9,819 nt of DNA from Bacteroidia bacterium (GCA_025996815.1 BNTT01000117.1:1-9819), one strand, 5' to 3'. Shown: positions 1-7,362, counted from the first letter of the stretch. Notes: a model not told the origin generated them from the letters alone. Translations and numbers: made by a program.

Positions 1-642
1 ATCTGTCATGCCTGCAAATTGCTGTACAAGTGCTTCGCTTTGATTTGTCCGATTAGGGGCAAGCGTTTCTACTATGGGACGGTCGCCGCCTAAAAGAGAA
101 TAGAAAAAACCTTTTTTTACCTGTTCAAATTCGGTTATCTTGTCGAACATCAATTTTATATCAAATAAATCCCGTGGGTGTTGCCTGTCGAGTGCTGCCG
201 ATATTTTTCCACCGTAAAGTTGTGAAAATGATACAATTTTTGTTTTGTTGGAAGTTTCAAAAACAGTTTGTGCCTTTTTGCATAACGGTTTTATTTCCGT
301 TGGCTCAATAAGTCCCCGTTTTGTTCCGCTGACTTCTACCTTTACCGTTATTCCTCGCTGATTGCAGTATATTTTATTGGGTTTTTCAGTAACAATGACA
401 TTTGGAATGATTGTTTTTACCCTTTCCTTGATGATTGACAGATTTTTATGAATGTCAGCAAATGATTCTTCCCGTGATTTTATTGGCACATAAGTAACAT
501 CAATATCAACGGAATAGCGAGGCAAATCAAGCACATAAAGATTTATAGCCGTGCCTCCGTGTACTGCAAAACCATCAATCTCTGATAAGGTTGGAATGAT
601 TTTCAGCAATAATTCAACTTGTTGTTTATATAATTTATTCAT
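1..642 (-). CDS. abiEii: AbiEii-type nucleotidyltransferase toxin (3' end cut by window edge)
   Basis: This is the toxin of a type IV toxin-antitoxin (abortive infection AbiE) pair, a cytoplasmic nucleotidyltransferase of the DNA polymerase beta fold (AbiEii/AbiGii family). I translated 214 codons from the ATG at 642 without a stop. The family usually runs to about 250-300 residues, so the C-terminus lies left of the window. The motifs are clear: GGTAINL at residues 29-35, then RYSVDID at 42-48 with the metal-binding pair Asp46 and Asp48. KVEV at about 101-104 follows, and then Lys146 with HPRDLFD at 155-161. The ATG sits inside the last codons of abiEi, with an 8-nt overlap (ATGAATAA), which predicts translational coupling. 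In studied members the enzyme blocks growth when phage infection or loss of antitoxin frees it. That role here is inferred from family and operon layout. Confidence 0.9.
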   Translation of the reverse strand, partial: MNKLYKQQVELLLKIIPTLSEIDGFAVHGGTAINLYVLDLPRYSVDIDVTYVPIKSREESFADIHKNLSIIKERVKTIIPNVIVTEKPNKIYCNQRGITVKVEVSGTKRGLIEPTEIKPLCKKAQTVFETSNKTKIVSFSQLYGGKISAALDRQHPRDLFDIKLMFDKITEFEQVKKGFFYSLLGGDRPIVETLAPNRTNQSEALVQQFAGMTD

Positions 643-1399
643 ATTCAACTAAATCTTTTGACAATGTTATTTGATATTTTGCATTATAAACGCCTTTTTC
701 CACGATTGCTCTTTTTCCTGTTCCCAAACTTATCCGTGATAAATCCAAATCATTTAACCAAGCGTGCCCGGCTTTTTCCGCCATGTAAAGAAACAATCTT
801 TTTACTTTGACTGACTTAGATTCTTCCAACAGGGCTTGCAATAGTTCAGGTCGCAAACCGTTCAACATTTCCATAACATAATATAAATCAGTTAAAATGT
901 AATGTTTCGGTGCAAGGTCTAAACATTCCAAAAATGCTCTCTCTGGGGAGGAAACGGAAACTTCAAACCCATTTTCGGTTATCATAGCTATTCCTGTTTC
1001 GCTTGTGTCATAACATCTTTTTAAAATATTGACACCCCAATCATATTTTAAGAACCATTGCGGAAACCATTCATTGCGAGGACAATAAACCACAATCGTT
1101 TGTCTGCCGAGTGGTACATAATGGGCAAAGCCCCGCATTTCCAATGCTGACAAAGCCCCAACATGCAGTTTTTTATGCAGTTGGCTGTTAAAGCAAGACA
1201 AAGCACTGAACAAAGTTGGCTTATCGCCGGTACGGTACATAACACCCGGTGCTATGGCTGTAAACCATTGTGCATCGCGATAATGTTGCTGCAAAGTATA
1301 GGATATGCCATTCTCGTTCAGCCACGACGCAAAACATAGCGCACCTGCCGGCAAATTTTGCAGGAAATAGTTTATTTTTGTTCGTCCTTTTACATTCAT
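635..1399 (-). CDS. abiEi: AbiEi-type antitoxin / transcriptional autoregulator
   Basis: A 254-residue protein with the two-part build of AbiEi antitoxins. Residues 1-95 match the AbiEi_3 N-terminal winged-helix type, with the pattern SWLNENGIS..L..HYRDAQWF..IAPGVMYRTGDKP followed by VGALSALEMRGFAHY. Residues from about 150 to the end match the C-terminal AbiEi_3 domain, including SSPERAFLECLDLAP and a Lys/Arg-rich LFLYMAEKAGHAWLNDLDLSRISLG stretch given here only in outline. Studied AbiEi proteins neutralise the toxin and repress their own promoter through the winged helix. It precedes and overlaps abiEii by 8 nt. The start is the first ATG. A -7 element ends only 4 nt before it, so the mRNA should have almost no leader. 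Base composition is more A/T-rich than the phosphatase gene beyond it, consistent with horizontal gain. Confidence 0.9.
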   Translation of the reverse strand: MNVKGRTKINYFLQNLPAGALCFASWLNENGISYTLQQHYRDAQWFTAIAPGVMYRTGDKPTLFSALSCFNSQLHKKLHVGALSALEMRGFAHYVPLGRQTIVVYCPRNEWFPQWFLKYDWGVNILKRCYDTSETGIAMITENGFEVSVSSPERAFLECLDLAPKHYILTDLYYVMEMLNGLRPELLQALLEESKSVKVKRLFLYMAEKAGHAWLNDLDLSRISLGTGKRAIVEKGVYNAKYQITLSKDLVEYE

Positions 1400-1403
1400 G
1401 GTG

Positions 1404-1435
1404 CAAAGATACTAAAAAAAATAAACCAAAACGAA
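1404..1435 (-). promoter_or_regulatory. Promoter of the abiEi-abiEii operon
   Basis: The minus strand carries TATCTTTG at 1411-1404, an exact match to the Bacteroidetes -7 consensus TAnnTTTG. A one-mismatch -33 element (TTCG, 1435-1432) lies 20 nt upstream. The predicted transcript start falls on or beside the A of the abiEi ATG at 1399. Confidence 0.65.
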
Positions 1436-1463
1436 AAAGATTCATTATTTCATAAAAAATTTG

Positions 1464-1471
1464 TACCTTTG
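1464..1471 (+). promoter_or_regulatory. -7 element of the alkaline phosphatase promoter
   Basis: TACCTTTG at 1464-1471 matches TAnnTTTG exactly. No good TTTG -33 element is seen 19-21 nt upstream, so the promoter may be weak or activator-dependent. The leader of about 30 nt to the ATG at 1506 is nearly all A and T. It lies back-to-back with the abiEi promoter. Confidence 0.65.
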
Positions 1472-1505
1472 CGGAAAATATTAAAAAATTAAATTTTAAG
1501 TGAAA

Positions 1506-3107
1506 ATGAAAAAGTTTAGGCTATTATTTGTTCTCTTATTGGTTTCGTGCAGCCTTTTTGCGCAGGTGGCACAAGTGAAAAACGTTATTCTGATGATTCC
1601 TGACGGCACTTCGCTGTCTGCGGTTTCGGCTGCCCGCTGGTTGCAACGCTATCAGCAGCCCGAAATTACGCATCTGAATATTGACCCCTACATTGCGGGG
1701 ACGGTTTTGACGTATTGTTCGGATGCCCCGATTGGCGATTCTGCGCCGACGACTTCCTGCTATATGACGGGCTATCCGAGCCATTCGGGCTATGTATCGA
1801 CCTATCCGGTGGCTGTTCCCGATGCCGACATCATCCCGATGGATGCCTCCAAAGCCTATCAGCCGCTGATGACGCTGCTGGAGGCGGCTCGCATCACGCA
1901 GAAAAAAGCAACGGGACTTGTCGTAACCTGTGAATTTACGCACGCCACGCCGGCGGATTGCTCGGCGCACAGTTACAACCGCGGTAATTACGATTGGATT
2001 GCACCGCAAATCGTTCACAACGACATCGACGTGGTGATTGGCGGCGGCGTTTCCATCCTCAAACCGGAATTGCAGGAATACCTCAAAAAGGAAAATTACG
2101 GTCTGTTTTTGGACGATTTGAAGGGTTACAAAAACTACAAAGGCGACCGGATGTGGGCATTGTTTAACCCCAAGGATTTGCCTTACGAACTCGACCGCGA
2201 CCCGTCCAAGTTTCCCTCTATGGCGGAAATGACGGCGAAAGCCATCGAAAAATTGTCGAAAAACAAAAACGGATTTTTCCTGATGGTCGAAGGCAGCAAA
2301 GTGGATTGGGCGGCACACGGAAACGACCCTGTGGGCATTATGACCGAAATGCTGGCATTCGACAAAGCCTGTGGCGTGGCGTTGGATTGGGCGAAAAAGA
2401 ACGGCAACACGCTGGTGGTGATTGTCCCCGACCACGGCAACAGTGGCTTCAGCATCGGCACATCGCGCTGCAAAGGCTATTCCACCACCACGACAAGCGA
2501 ACTGTTTGGTCCGGTTGCCCGCTTCAAAGCCACTTACGAGGGCTTGACTGCCCGTTTGCAAGCGACCCCTCCCGAAAAAATCAAGGAGGTGGTGCTGGAT
2601 TTGACCGGCTTTGAACTCTCCGACAAGGAACTCAACACCATAAAAGATGCCCGCGCCAAAGACGGAAATTTGTCCGGCACGGTGCGCGAAATGTTCAACA
2701 ACAAACTCTGCTTCGGCTTCACAACCGGCGGACACACCGGCGAGGAAGTCTTCTTGGGCATCTTCGACCCGCGCGGCGCAGGCATTGAACTGCGCGGACA
2801 CCACACCAACGTGGAACTCAACCACTATATGCGCGAAGCAATGGGACTTTCCGACTTGGACGCACTTACAGCACAGCACTTTGCGAAACACACCGACGTA
2901 TTTGCCGGACTAATTTGCACAATCACGGGCGATGAAAAAGTGAAAATTCTGACGGTCAAAAACAAGAAAAACACCGTAGAAATCCGGCAGGGCAGCAACA
3001 CCATCAAGGTCAACGGCAAGGAGGAAAAACTCCCCAGCGTGGTGGTGTATGTGGATGTGAACAACACTTTTTACCTGCCGCAAAGCGTGAGGGAACGACT
3101 AAAATAA
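1506..3107 (+). CDS. PhoA-family alkaline phosphatase, exported
   Basis: Hydrolyses phosphate monoesters outside the cytoplasm. The 533-residue product keeps the PhoA catalytic set (E. coli numbering in brackets): Asp33 (D51), Asp78-Ser79 with nucleophile Ser79 (S102), Thr148 (T155), Arg159 (R166), Glu262 (E322), Asp267 (D327), His271 (H331), Asp309-His310 (D369-H370) and His410 (H412). Two second-shell positions differ: His146 replaces D153 and Trp268 replaces K328, a pairing known from cold-adapted marine enzymes such as TAB5. The N-terminus is a signal sequence. LVSC at residues 12-15 fits a lipobox, but SLFA-Q at 16-20 also fits signal peptidase I, so anchoring is undecided. E. coli PhoA has 471 residues. 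The extra length is partly a tail after residue 475. An in-frame GTG lies at 1500, but the ATG at 1506 is preferred. The stop overlaps the next ATG. Confidence 0.93.
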   Translation: MKKFRLLFVLLLVSCSLFAQVAQVKNVILMIPDGTSLSAVSAARWLQRYQQPEITHLNIDPYIAGTVLTYCSDAPIGDSAPTTSCYMTGYPSHSGYVSTYPVAVPDADIIPMDASKAYQPLMTLLEAARITQKKATGLVVTCEFTHATPADCSAHSYNRGNYDWIAPQIVHNDIDVVIGGGVSILKPELQEYLKKENYGLFLDDLKGYKNYKGDRMWALFNPKDLPYELDRDPSKFPSMAEMTAKAIEKLSKNKNGFFLMVEGSKVDWAAHGNDPVGIMTEMLAFDKACGVALDWAKKNGNTLVVIVPDHGNSGFSIGTSRCKGYSTTTTSELFGPVARFKATYEGLTARLQATPPEKIKEVVLDLTGFELSDKELNTIKDARAKDGNLSGTVREMFNNKLCFGFTTGGHTGEEVFLGIFDPRGAGIELRGHHTNVELNHYMREAMGLSDLDALTAQHFAKHTDVFAGLICTITGDEKVKILTVKNKKNTVEIRQGSNTIKVNGKEEKLPSVVVYVDVNNTFYLPQSVRERLK

Positions 3108-3931
3108 TGAAGACAATAAAAATCGTTACACTTTGTGCTGTTTTGTCGGTTACAGGCATCTCTGCCCAACAGATTGACACAAGCCTCGTCGAGGATTATT
3201 TTGCGGCAAGAGCGAATTATTCTTCCAATGAATTGATGGTCAGGGCGGCGTTTGCGCTGCTGAATACGCCTTACGTTGCCCACACGCTGGAGGGGAACGC
3301 GGAGGAAACGCTGGTTGTTAATCTTCGGGAGTTGGATTGTATGACTTTTGTGGAGAATTGCGTGGCTCTGAGCACGGCGGCGCAGGAGCCTCAGCCCGAT
3401 TATGAGCGGTTTGTGCGGCAATTGCAGAAAATTCGCTACCGCGATGGGGTTATCAGCGGCTACACCTCCCGATTGCACTATACGACCGACTGGATTTTCA
3501 ACAATGCGCATAAGGGCATCATCGAAGACGTTACGGCGGCTTTGGGGGGCAAACCGTTTCAGGTGCGGGTCGGATTTATGTCGGCGCATCCGGAGTCCTA
3601 TTCGAGCCTGCAACACAATCCTGTGGATACGGAGAAGATGGCGGCGATTGAAAACGCTATCAATCAGCGGAATACCTATTCCTATATTCCTAAAAATGAA
3701 ATCAGGAAAAGGCAATCGCAGATTAAGAGCGGCGATATTGTCGGCTTCACGACAGGCATTCCCGGACTGGATATTTCCCACGTGGGCATCGCGTATTGGC
3801 ACAACGGGCAGTTGAGTTTTATCCACGCCTCGACCAAAGCCAACAAGGTGGTCATCAATCCCGAACCGCTGGTCGATTATTGCAAGGCGATTAAGACGAA
3901 CACCGGCATCGTGGTCTTGCGGGTAAAATAA
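3107..3931 (+). CDS. DUF1460 N-acetylmuramoyl-L-alanine amidase-like protein, exported
   Basis: A 274-residue protein of the DUF1460 family (PF07313), a papain-like/NlpC-P60-related fold annotated as N-acetylmuramoyl-L-alanine amidase-like. Such enzymes would cut the bond between N-acetylmuramic acid and the peptide stem of peptidoglycan. The signal peptide is MKTIKIVTLCAVLSVTGISA, followed by QQ, so it should reach the periplasm. The probable nucleophile is Cys78 in RELDCMTFVEN (74-84). The likely catalytic His is His225 in DISHVGIAYW (222-231), and His240 in SFIHAS is another conserved-looking polar residue. A family-type TSRLHYTTDWI block sits at 120-130. Length is normal for the family. 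The ATG shares one base with the phosphatase stop (TAATG) and no promoter is seen, so it should be translated by coupling from the phosphatase transcript. The exact bond cut is inferred from the family. Confidence 0.88.
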   Translation: MKTIKIVTLCAVLSVTGISAQQIDTSLVEDYFAARANYSSNELMVRAAFALLNTPYVAHTLEGNAEETLVVNLRELDCMTFVENCVALSTAAQEPQPDYERFVRQLQKIRYRDGVISGYTSRLHYTTDWIFNNAHKGIIEDVTAALGGKPFQVRVGFMSAHPESYSSLQHNPVDTEKMAAIENAINQRNTYSYIPKNEIRKRQSQIKSGDIVGFTTGIPGLDISHVGIAYWHNGQLSFIHASTKANKVVINPEPLVDYCKAIKTNTGIVVLRVK

Positions 3932-3947
3932 ATTTTTTGTACCTTTG
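3916..3947 (+). promoter_or_regulatory. Promoter of the GH20 hexosaminidase gene
   Basis: TACCTTTG (3940-3947) matches the -7 consensus, and CTTG (3916-3919) lies 20 nt upstream as a one-mismatch -33 element inside the last codons of the amidase gene. The leader to the ATG at 3978 would be about 26 nt and A-rich. The hexosaminidase can therefore be expressed apart from the phosphatase-amidase pair. Confidence 0.7.
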
Positions 3948-3977
3948 CAGCCATAAAAAATTAAAAAAGACACATAA

Positions 3978-5630
3978 ATGAAAACAGTTAAGCAATTAGT
4001 ATTGATTTGTGCCCTTTCGTTGGGCTTGGTGCCCGCACAGGGACAAAAAAACGAGTATGCGATTATTCCCGCGCCATTGCAGTTGAAAGCGCAATCCGGG
4101 CAGTTTCAATTCACGGGCGACTTCGTCGGTGTCTTTTTTGACGGCGTGGATGCCGCGAGCGAACAGGCTCTCCGCATTCTGGCTTTCCGCCTCCGTGACG
4201 CTGCCGGTATTCATTTGGGTCCGGTAGCCAATGCCCAAAAGGCGGCGATTGTGTGCGTCCGCAACACCAAATTGACAAATCCAGAAGCCTACAAATTGAC
4301 CGTTGCAAAGAACAAAATCACGATTGAGGCAAGCGATGCCGCCGGATTTTTTTATGCCGCGCAAACTTTGCGCCAGTTGCTACCCGTTGAAATCGAAAGC
4401 GCAACGGTGCAAACGGGCGTGAAATGGACGGTGCCCTGCTGCCAAATCAACGATGCGCCACAATATTCCTATCGTGGGATGCACTTAGACGTGGCGCGCC
4501 ATTTCGCCTCGAAAGAAGAAGTGATGCGCTACATCGACCAGTTGGCGTTGTTGAAAATAAACACCTTTCATTGGCATTTGACCGAAGACCAGGGGTGGCG
4601 CATTGAAATAAAAAAATACCCCAAACTGACCTCTATCGGTGCTTGGAGGTACCGTACATTGGATGGTGCCTACGTTTCAGTGCCCAACCGCAAATGGAAA
4701 ATGGAGAAACACGGCGGTTTTTATACGCAGGACGAAATCAAGGAAGTGGTCGCTTATGCTGCTGCGCGGCATATCAATGTGTTGCCGGAAATCGAAATGC
4801 CCGGTCACGCGGTGGCTGCGCTGGCGGCTTATCCCGAATTGTCTTGTTCGGGTGGTCCGTTTGAAGTAGAGGGGCTGTGGGGCGTGTTCAACGACATATA
4901 TTGTACGCGCGAAGAGACATTTGCTTTTCTGCAAGATATTTTGGATGAAGTTGTTCCTTTGTTTCCGTACAGCTACGTGCACATTGGAGGCGATGAGGCA
5001 CCAAAGACACGTTGGAAACGTTGTGCGGCTTGCCAACAACGCATGGCGGACGAGGGGTTGCATGACGAACACGAATTGCAATCCTATTTCATCCGTCGGA
5101 TGGGCAATTACTTAGCCACGAAAGGCAAAAAAATCATAGGCTGGGACGAGATTTTGGAAGGCGGCTTGGCAGAAGGCGCAACGGTGATGTCGTGGCGCGG
5201 CACCGAAGGCGGTATTGCGGCAGCAAAAATGGGACACGACGTGATTATGACCCCTAATGGTTATATGTATCTCGACCAGTATCAATCGGAAGAAAAAGAT
5301 AAAGAACCGTGCGCGATTGGCGGCTATCTGCCGATTGAAAAAGTATATAATTACAATCCGCTGCCAAGCGAATTGACAGCCGAACAAAACAAGCACATCA
5401 TTGGCGTGCAAGGCAATGTGTGGACGGAATATATGCTCAATGAGGACATTCGCCAATTCAGAATTTTCCCGCGCATCGACGCCGTCGCCGAAAACGGCTG
5501 GCTGCCTCAAAGCAAGAAAAACTACCCCGATTTCAAACGCCGCTTGCAGCAGATGACTAAACGCTATGATATTATGGGCATTAAGTATTCACAAGCGTTT
5601 ATCAGTAATCCGATGGTGGAGAAGAAATGA
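3978..5630 (+). CDS. Beta-N-acetylhexosaminidase, glycoside hydrolase family 20, exported
   Basis: Removes terminal beta-linked GlcNAc or GalNAc by substrate-assisted catalysis, in which the sugar's own acetamido group attacks. The 550-residue product starts with a signal peptide (about residues 1-22, ending near PAQGQ). Next is a GH20b-type N-terminal alpha/beta domain (about 25-155, with IIPAPLQL and GFFYAAQTLRQLLP), then the GH20 barrel (about 162-515). The catalytic Asp339-Glu340 pair is in VHIGGDEAPK. Other family marks are Arg166 in YRGMHLDVARHF, FHWHLTEDQGWR (197-208), EIEMPGHA (271-278), MSWRGTEGG (404-412) and QGNVWTEY (478-485). It ends soon after the barrel, shorter than multidomain Bacteroides GH20 proteins. 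It lies 46 nt after the amidase gene with its own promoter. Substrates could be host glycans, chitooligosaccharides or peptidoglycan fragments. The sequence does not decide. Confidence 0.95.
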   Translation: MKTVKQLVLICALSLGLVPAQGQKNEYAIIPAPLQLKAQSGQFQFTGDFVGVFFDGVDAASEQALRILAFRLRDAAGIHLGPVANAQKAAIVCVRNTKLTNPEAYKLTVAKNKITIEASDAAGFFYAAQTLRQLLPVEIESATVQTGVKWTVPCCQINDAPQYSYRGMHLDVARHFASKEEVMRYIDQLALLKINTFHWHLTEDQGWRIEIKKYPKLTSIGAWRYRTLDGAYVSVPNRKWKMEKHGGFYTQDEIKEVVAYAAARHINVLPEIEMPGHAVAALAAYPELSCSGGPFEVEGLWGVFNDIYCTREETFAFLQDILDEVVPLFPYSYVHIGGDEAPKTRWKRCAACQQRMADEGLHDEHELQSYFIRRMGNYLATKGKKIIGWDEILEGGLAEGATVMSWRGTEGGIAAAKMGHDVIMTPNGYMYLDQYQSEEKDKEPCAIGGYLPIEKVYNYNPLPSELTAEQNKHIIGVQGNVWTEYMLNEDIRQFRIFPRIDAVAENGWLPQSKKNYPDFKRRLQQMTKRYDIMGIKYSQAFISNPMVEKK

Positions 5631-5631
5631 T

Positions 5632-5670
5632 TTGCCGGGCAATGGATATGGACAAAAATCAAGCCATATC
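5632..5670. terminator. Convergent gene junction with short inverted repeats, possible weak terminator
   Basis: The GH20 and ATPase genes converge with 28 bp between their stops. The palindrome TTGCC-G-GGCAA lies at 5632-5642. A 7-bp stem, GATATGG (5645-5651) with CCATATC (5664-5670), spans the ATPase stop. Neither is followed by a T-run in either direction, so a classical intrinsic terminator is not shown. Confidence 0.25.
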
Positions 5671-7239
5671 TTCCCTCACCCAGCGGCTCAGTGTGCGCTC
5701 TGCGCGGCTAAACTCCGCTCCGATTTTCACCACTTTGCGTCCATCGGCACTGTATGGGATGAGGTAACCTTTGTCGTCAATCTGCGCAAGTGCTTCTTCG
5801 GCGGTGGCATTCTCGGCGAGTTTAAATTCAAAGACGTAGATGGTGTCTTTCAACCAAACCACCATATCGGCGCGACCTACGGCACTTTTGACCTCCGTTT
5901 GCACAAATTGCCCCATCAATTTGAACAGCAAATAAAAAGAAGTTTGGTAATCTTTTTCCGATTTGTTGCTTAAATCATTAGGAATGTCAGCAAAAAAAGC
6001 GCGAAGCCGGGTCATAAAGCCATCCACATTGGCAGCCATTAAGTCTTTTACGAAACTTGAAGCAATAAAACCGGAATTTTGTTGTGCAACAGGCGAATAT
6101 ATGCGTTGTAATTCGTCCAAAAAACCATATTTCACTTCTTCATTTGGGAAGCCCAAACGGTATTCATTGAATAATTGGTCAAAATCTTTGATAGTAAGAT
6201 ACCCGGTTTGATAGAGCAACGGAAGCGGATTTGTATCTCCGGCACGATAATCGGCAATCGCAGGTGCTGCAATAGTAACATCGCTTTCAAGGTCAGGAAT
6301 ATCAAAATTGGCTTCTTTGAGCATTTTTACAAGAAAAGTGGGCGTTCCGGTCGAAAACCAATAATAACGCAAGGCAGCACTTGAAAATGTATTCAACAGG
6401 CTGAATGGATTATATATTCCCTCCGTATTTTCACAAAAATGGTAGCCATCGTATCGCTTTTTGAGTTCGGCAAGCATTTCTTCGTAAGATAAATTCAGGT
6501 CTTTTGCCAATGAGTTGATTTCGGGTTCAAAATTAGCAATCAATTCTGTTTCAGAAATGCCACACACACCGGCAAAATATTTACTCATGCTAATATCTTG
6601 CAACTGATTTAACTGACTGAAAATGCTTACTTTGGAAAATTTTGTGATTCCGGTGAGCAACAGAAACCGCAAATAGGGGTCGGCGGTTTTGAGAACGCCG
6701 TAGAAACCGCTCAATGCCTCTCTGATTTTTTCGTGCAGTTCGGGCTTGTCCAAGGTGCTGGTGAGCGGCTTGTCGTATTCATCAATAAGCACCACCACCC
6801 GTTTGCCTGTTTTTTCATGTGCACGATACATTAAACCCTCTAAACGAGTAGAAAATGTGCCTTCTGAATCTTCTTTTCCCCATTGCGATTCTAAGCGGGT
6901 GAGTTGTACATTGAGAACATGTTCCAAATCTGAAAATTGGGCATAGCTCCCAAGATTTAAATCCAGATGAAACACCGGATATTCCACCCAATCCTTCTCC
7001 AAATCGGCAATGGCAAGCCCCTCAAAGAGTTCCTTCTTGCCCTGAAAATAGGCTTTCAGGGTGGATAGAAAGAGGCTTTTCCCAAACCTGCGCGGGCGAC
7101 CCAAAAAGTAGGGACGCCCCTCGTTGACAATGCGATAAAGATAGGCTGTCTTGTCCACATATAGGAAACCGTCCTGACGCAAACTCTCAAAATCCTGAAT
7201 GCCAATCGGCAATTTTCTACTGAAATCCATATCGTTCAT
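5659..7239 (-). CDS. AAA-ATPase-like protein with C-terminal PD-(D/E)XK nuclease domain
   Basis: A 526-residue protein of a family very common in Bacteroidetes (AAA-ATPase_like, PF09820, plus PDDEXK_9, PF08011). The opening MDFSRKLPIGIQDFESLR and VDKTAYLYRIV are family hallmarks. Walker A is GRPRRFGKS at 47-55 (Lys54). Walker B is VVVLIDEYDKP at 148-158 (Asp153-Glu154). The C-terminal nuclease motif is intact: Glu449, GRAD with Asp458, and EFK at 471-473. Its cellular role is unproven; links to mobile-element or defence biology have been suggested for such proteins, and DNA cleavage here is inference. The frame stays open to an ATG at 7269, but the -7 element overlaps that codon, so translation must begin at 7239 or at the next Met (7230). 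It is convergent with the GH20 gene and divergent from the Stealth gene. Confidence 0.88.
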   Translation of the reverse strand: MNDMDFSRKLPIGIQDFESLRQDGFLYVDKTAYLYRIVNEGRPYFLGRPRRFGKSLFLSTLKAYFQGKKELFEGLAIADLEKDWVEYPVFHLDLNLGSYAQFSDLEHVLNVQLTRLESQWGKEDSEGTFSTRLEGLMYRAHEKTGKRVVVLIDEYDKPLTSTLDKPELHEKIREALSGFYGVLKTADPYLRFLLLTGITKFSKVSIFSQLNQLQDISMSKYFAGVCGISETELIANFEPEINSLAKDLNLSYEEMLAELKKRYDGYHFCENTEGIYNPFSLLNTFSSAALRYYWFSTGTPTFLVKMLKEANFDIPDLESDVTIAAPAIADYRAGDTNPLPLLYQTGYLTIKDFDQLFNEYRLGFPNEEVKYGFLDELQRIYSPVAQQNSGFIASSFVKDLMAANVDGFMTRLRAFFADIPNDLSNKSEKDYQTSFYLLFKLMGQFVQTEVKSAVGRADMVVWLKDTIYVFEFKLAENATAEEALAQIDDKGYLIPYSADGRKVVKIGAEFSRAERTLSRWVREDMA

Positions 7240-7256
7240 CTTTTTATAGTGAACTG

Positions 7257-7288
7257 CAAAGGTAGCCATAATTAACTAATTTACCAAA
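7257..7288 (-). promoter_or_regulatory. Promoter of the AAA-ATPase/PD-(D/E)XK gene
   Basis: This is the clearest promoter in the window. On the minus strand TTTG (7288-7285), a 20-nt spacer and TACCTTTG (7264-7257) match both Bacteroidetes elements exactly. Transcription should begin near 7250-7253, giving a leader of about 11-14 nt before the ATG at 7239. This rules out the upstream ATG at 7269. Confidence 0.8.
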
Positions 7289-7362
7289 TTGTCTGAACCT
7301 TGATTTTGCCCGCCGCCGCCGATATTTTGAAATTTTGTTTTTTTTTATTGATAAAAAATATC

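Noticed and set aside
1500..1505. GTG start for the alkaline phosphatase
   Set aside because: An ATG two codons later gives a normal MKK-type signal peptide. The GTG adds only two residues and has no ribosome-site support.
1536..2891. A 451-codon open frame antisense to the alkaline phosphatase, and a 300-codon one at 3071-3973 antisense to the amidase
   Set aside because: Both are shadows of the true genes. Their translations are rich in His, Arg, Val and Phe with no recognisable motif, while the sense frames carry complete family motifs.
7240..7269. Ten extra N-terminal residues on the AAA-ATPase/PD-(D/E)XK protein from an ATG at 7269
   Set aside because: The -7 element TACCTTTG (7264-7257) overlaps this stretch and its transcript would start downstream. 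The family's conserved N-terminus begins at MDFSRKLPIG.
7308..7321. GCC-triplet run as a microsatellite or phase-variable tract
   Set aside because: It has only about four repeat units and lies upstream of both genes rather than between promoter elements or within codons. It is noted only as an odd composition island.
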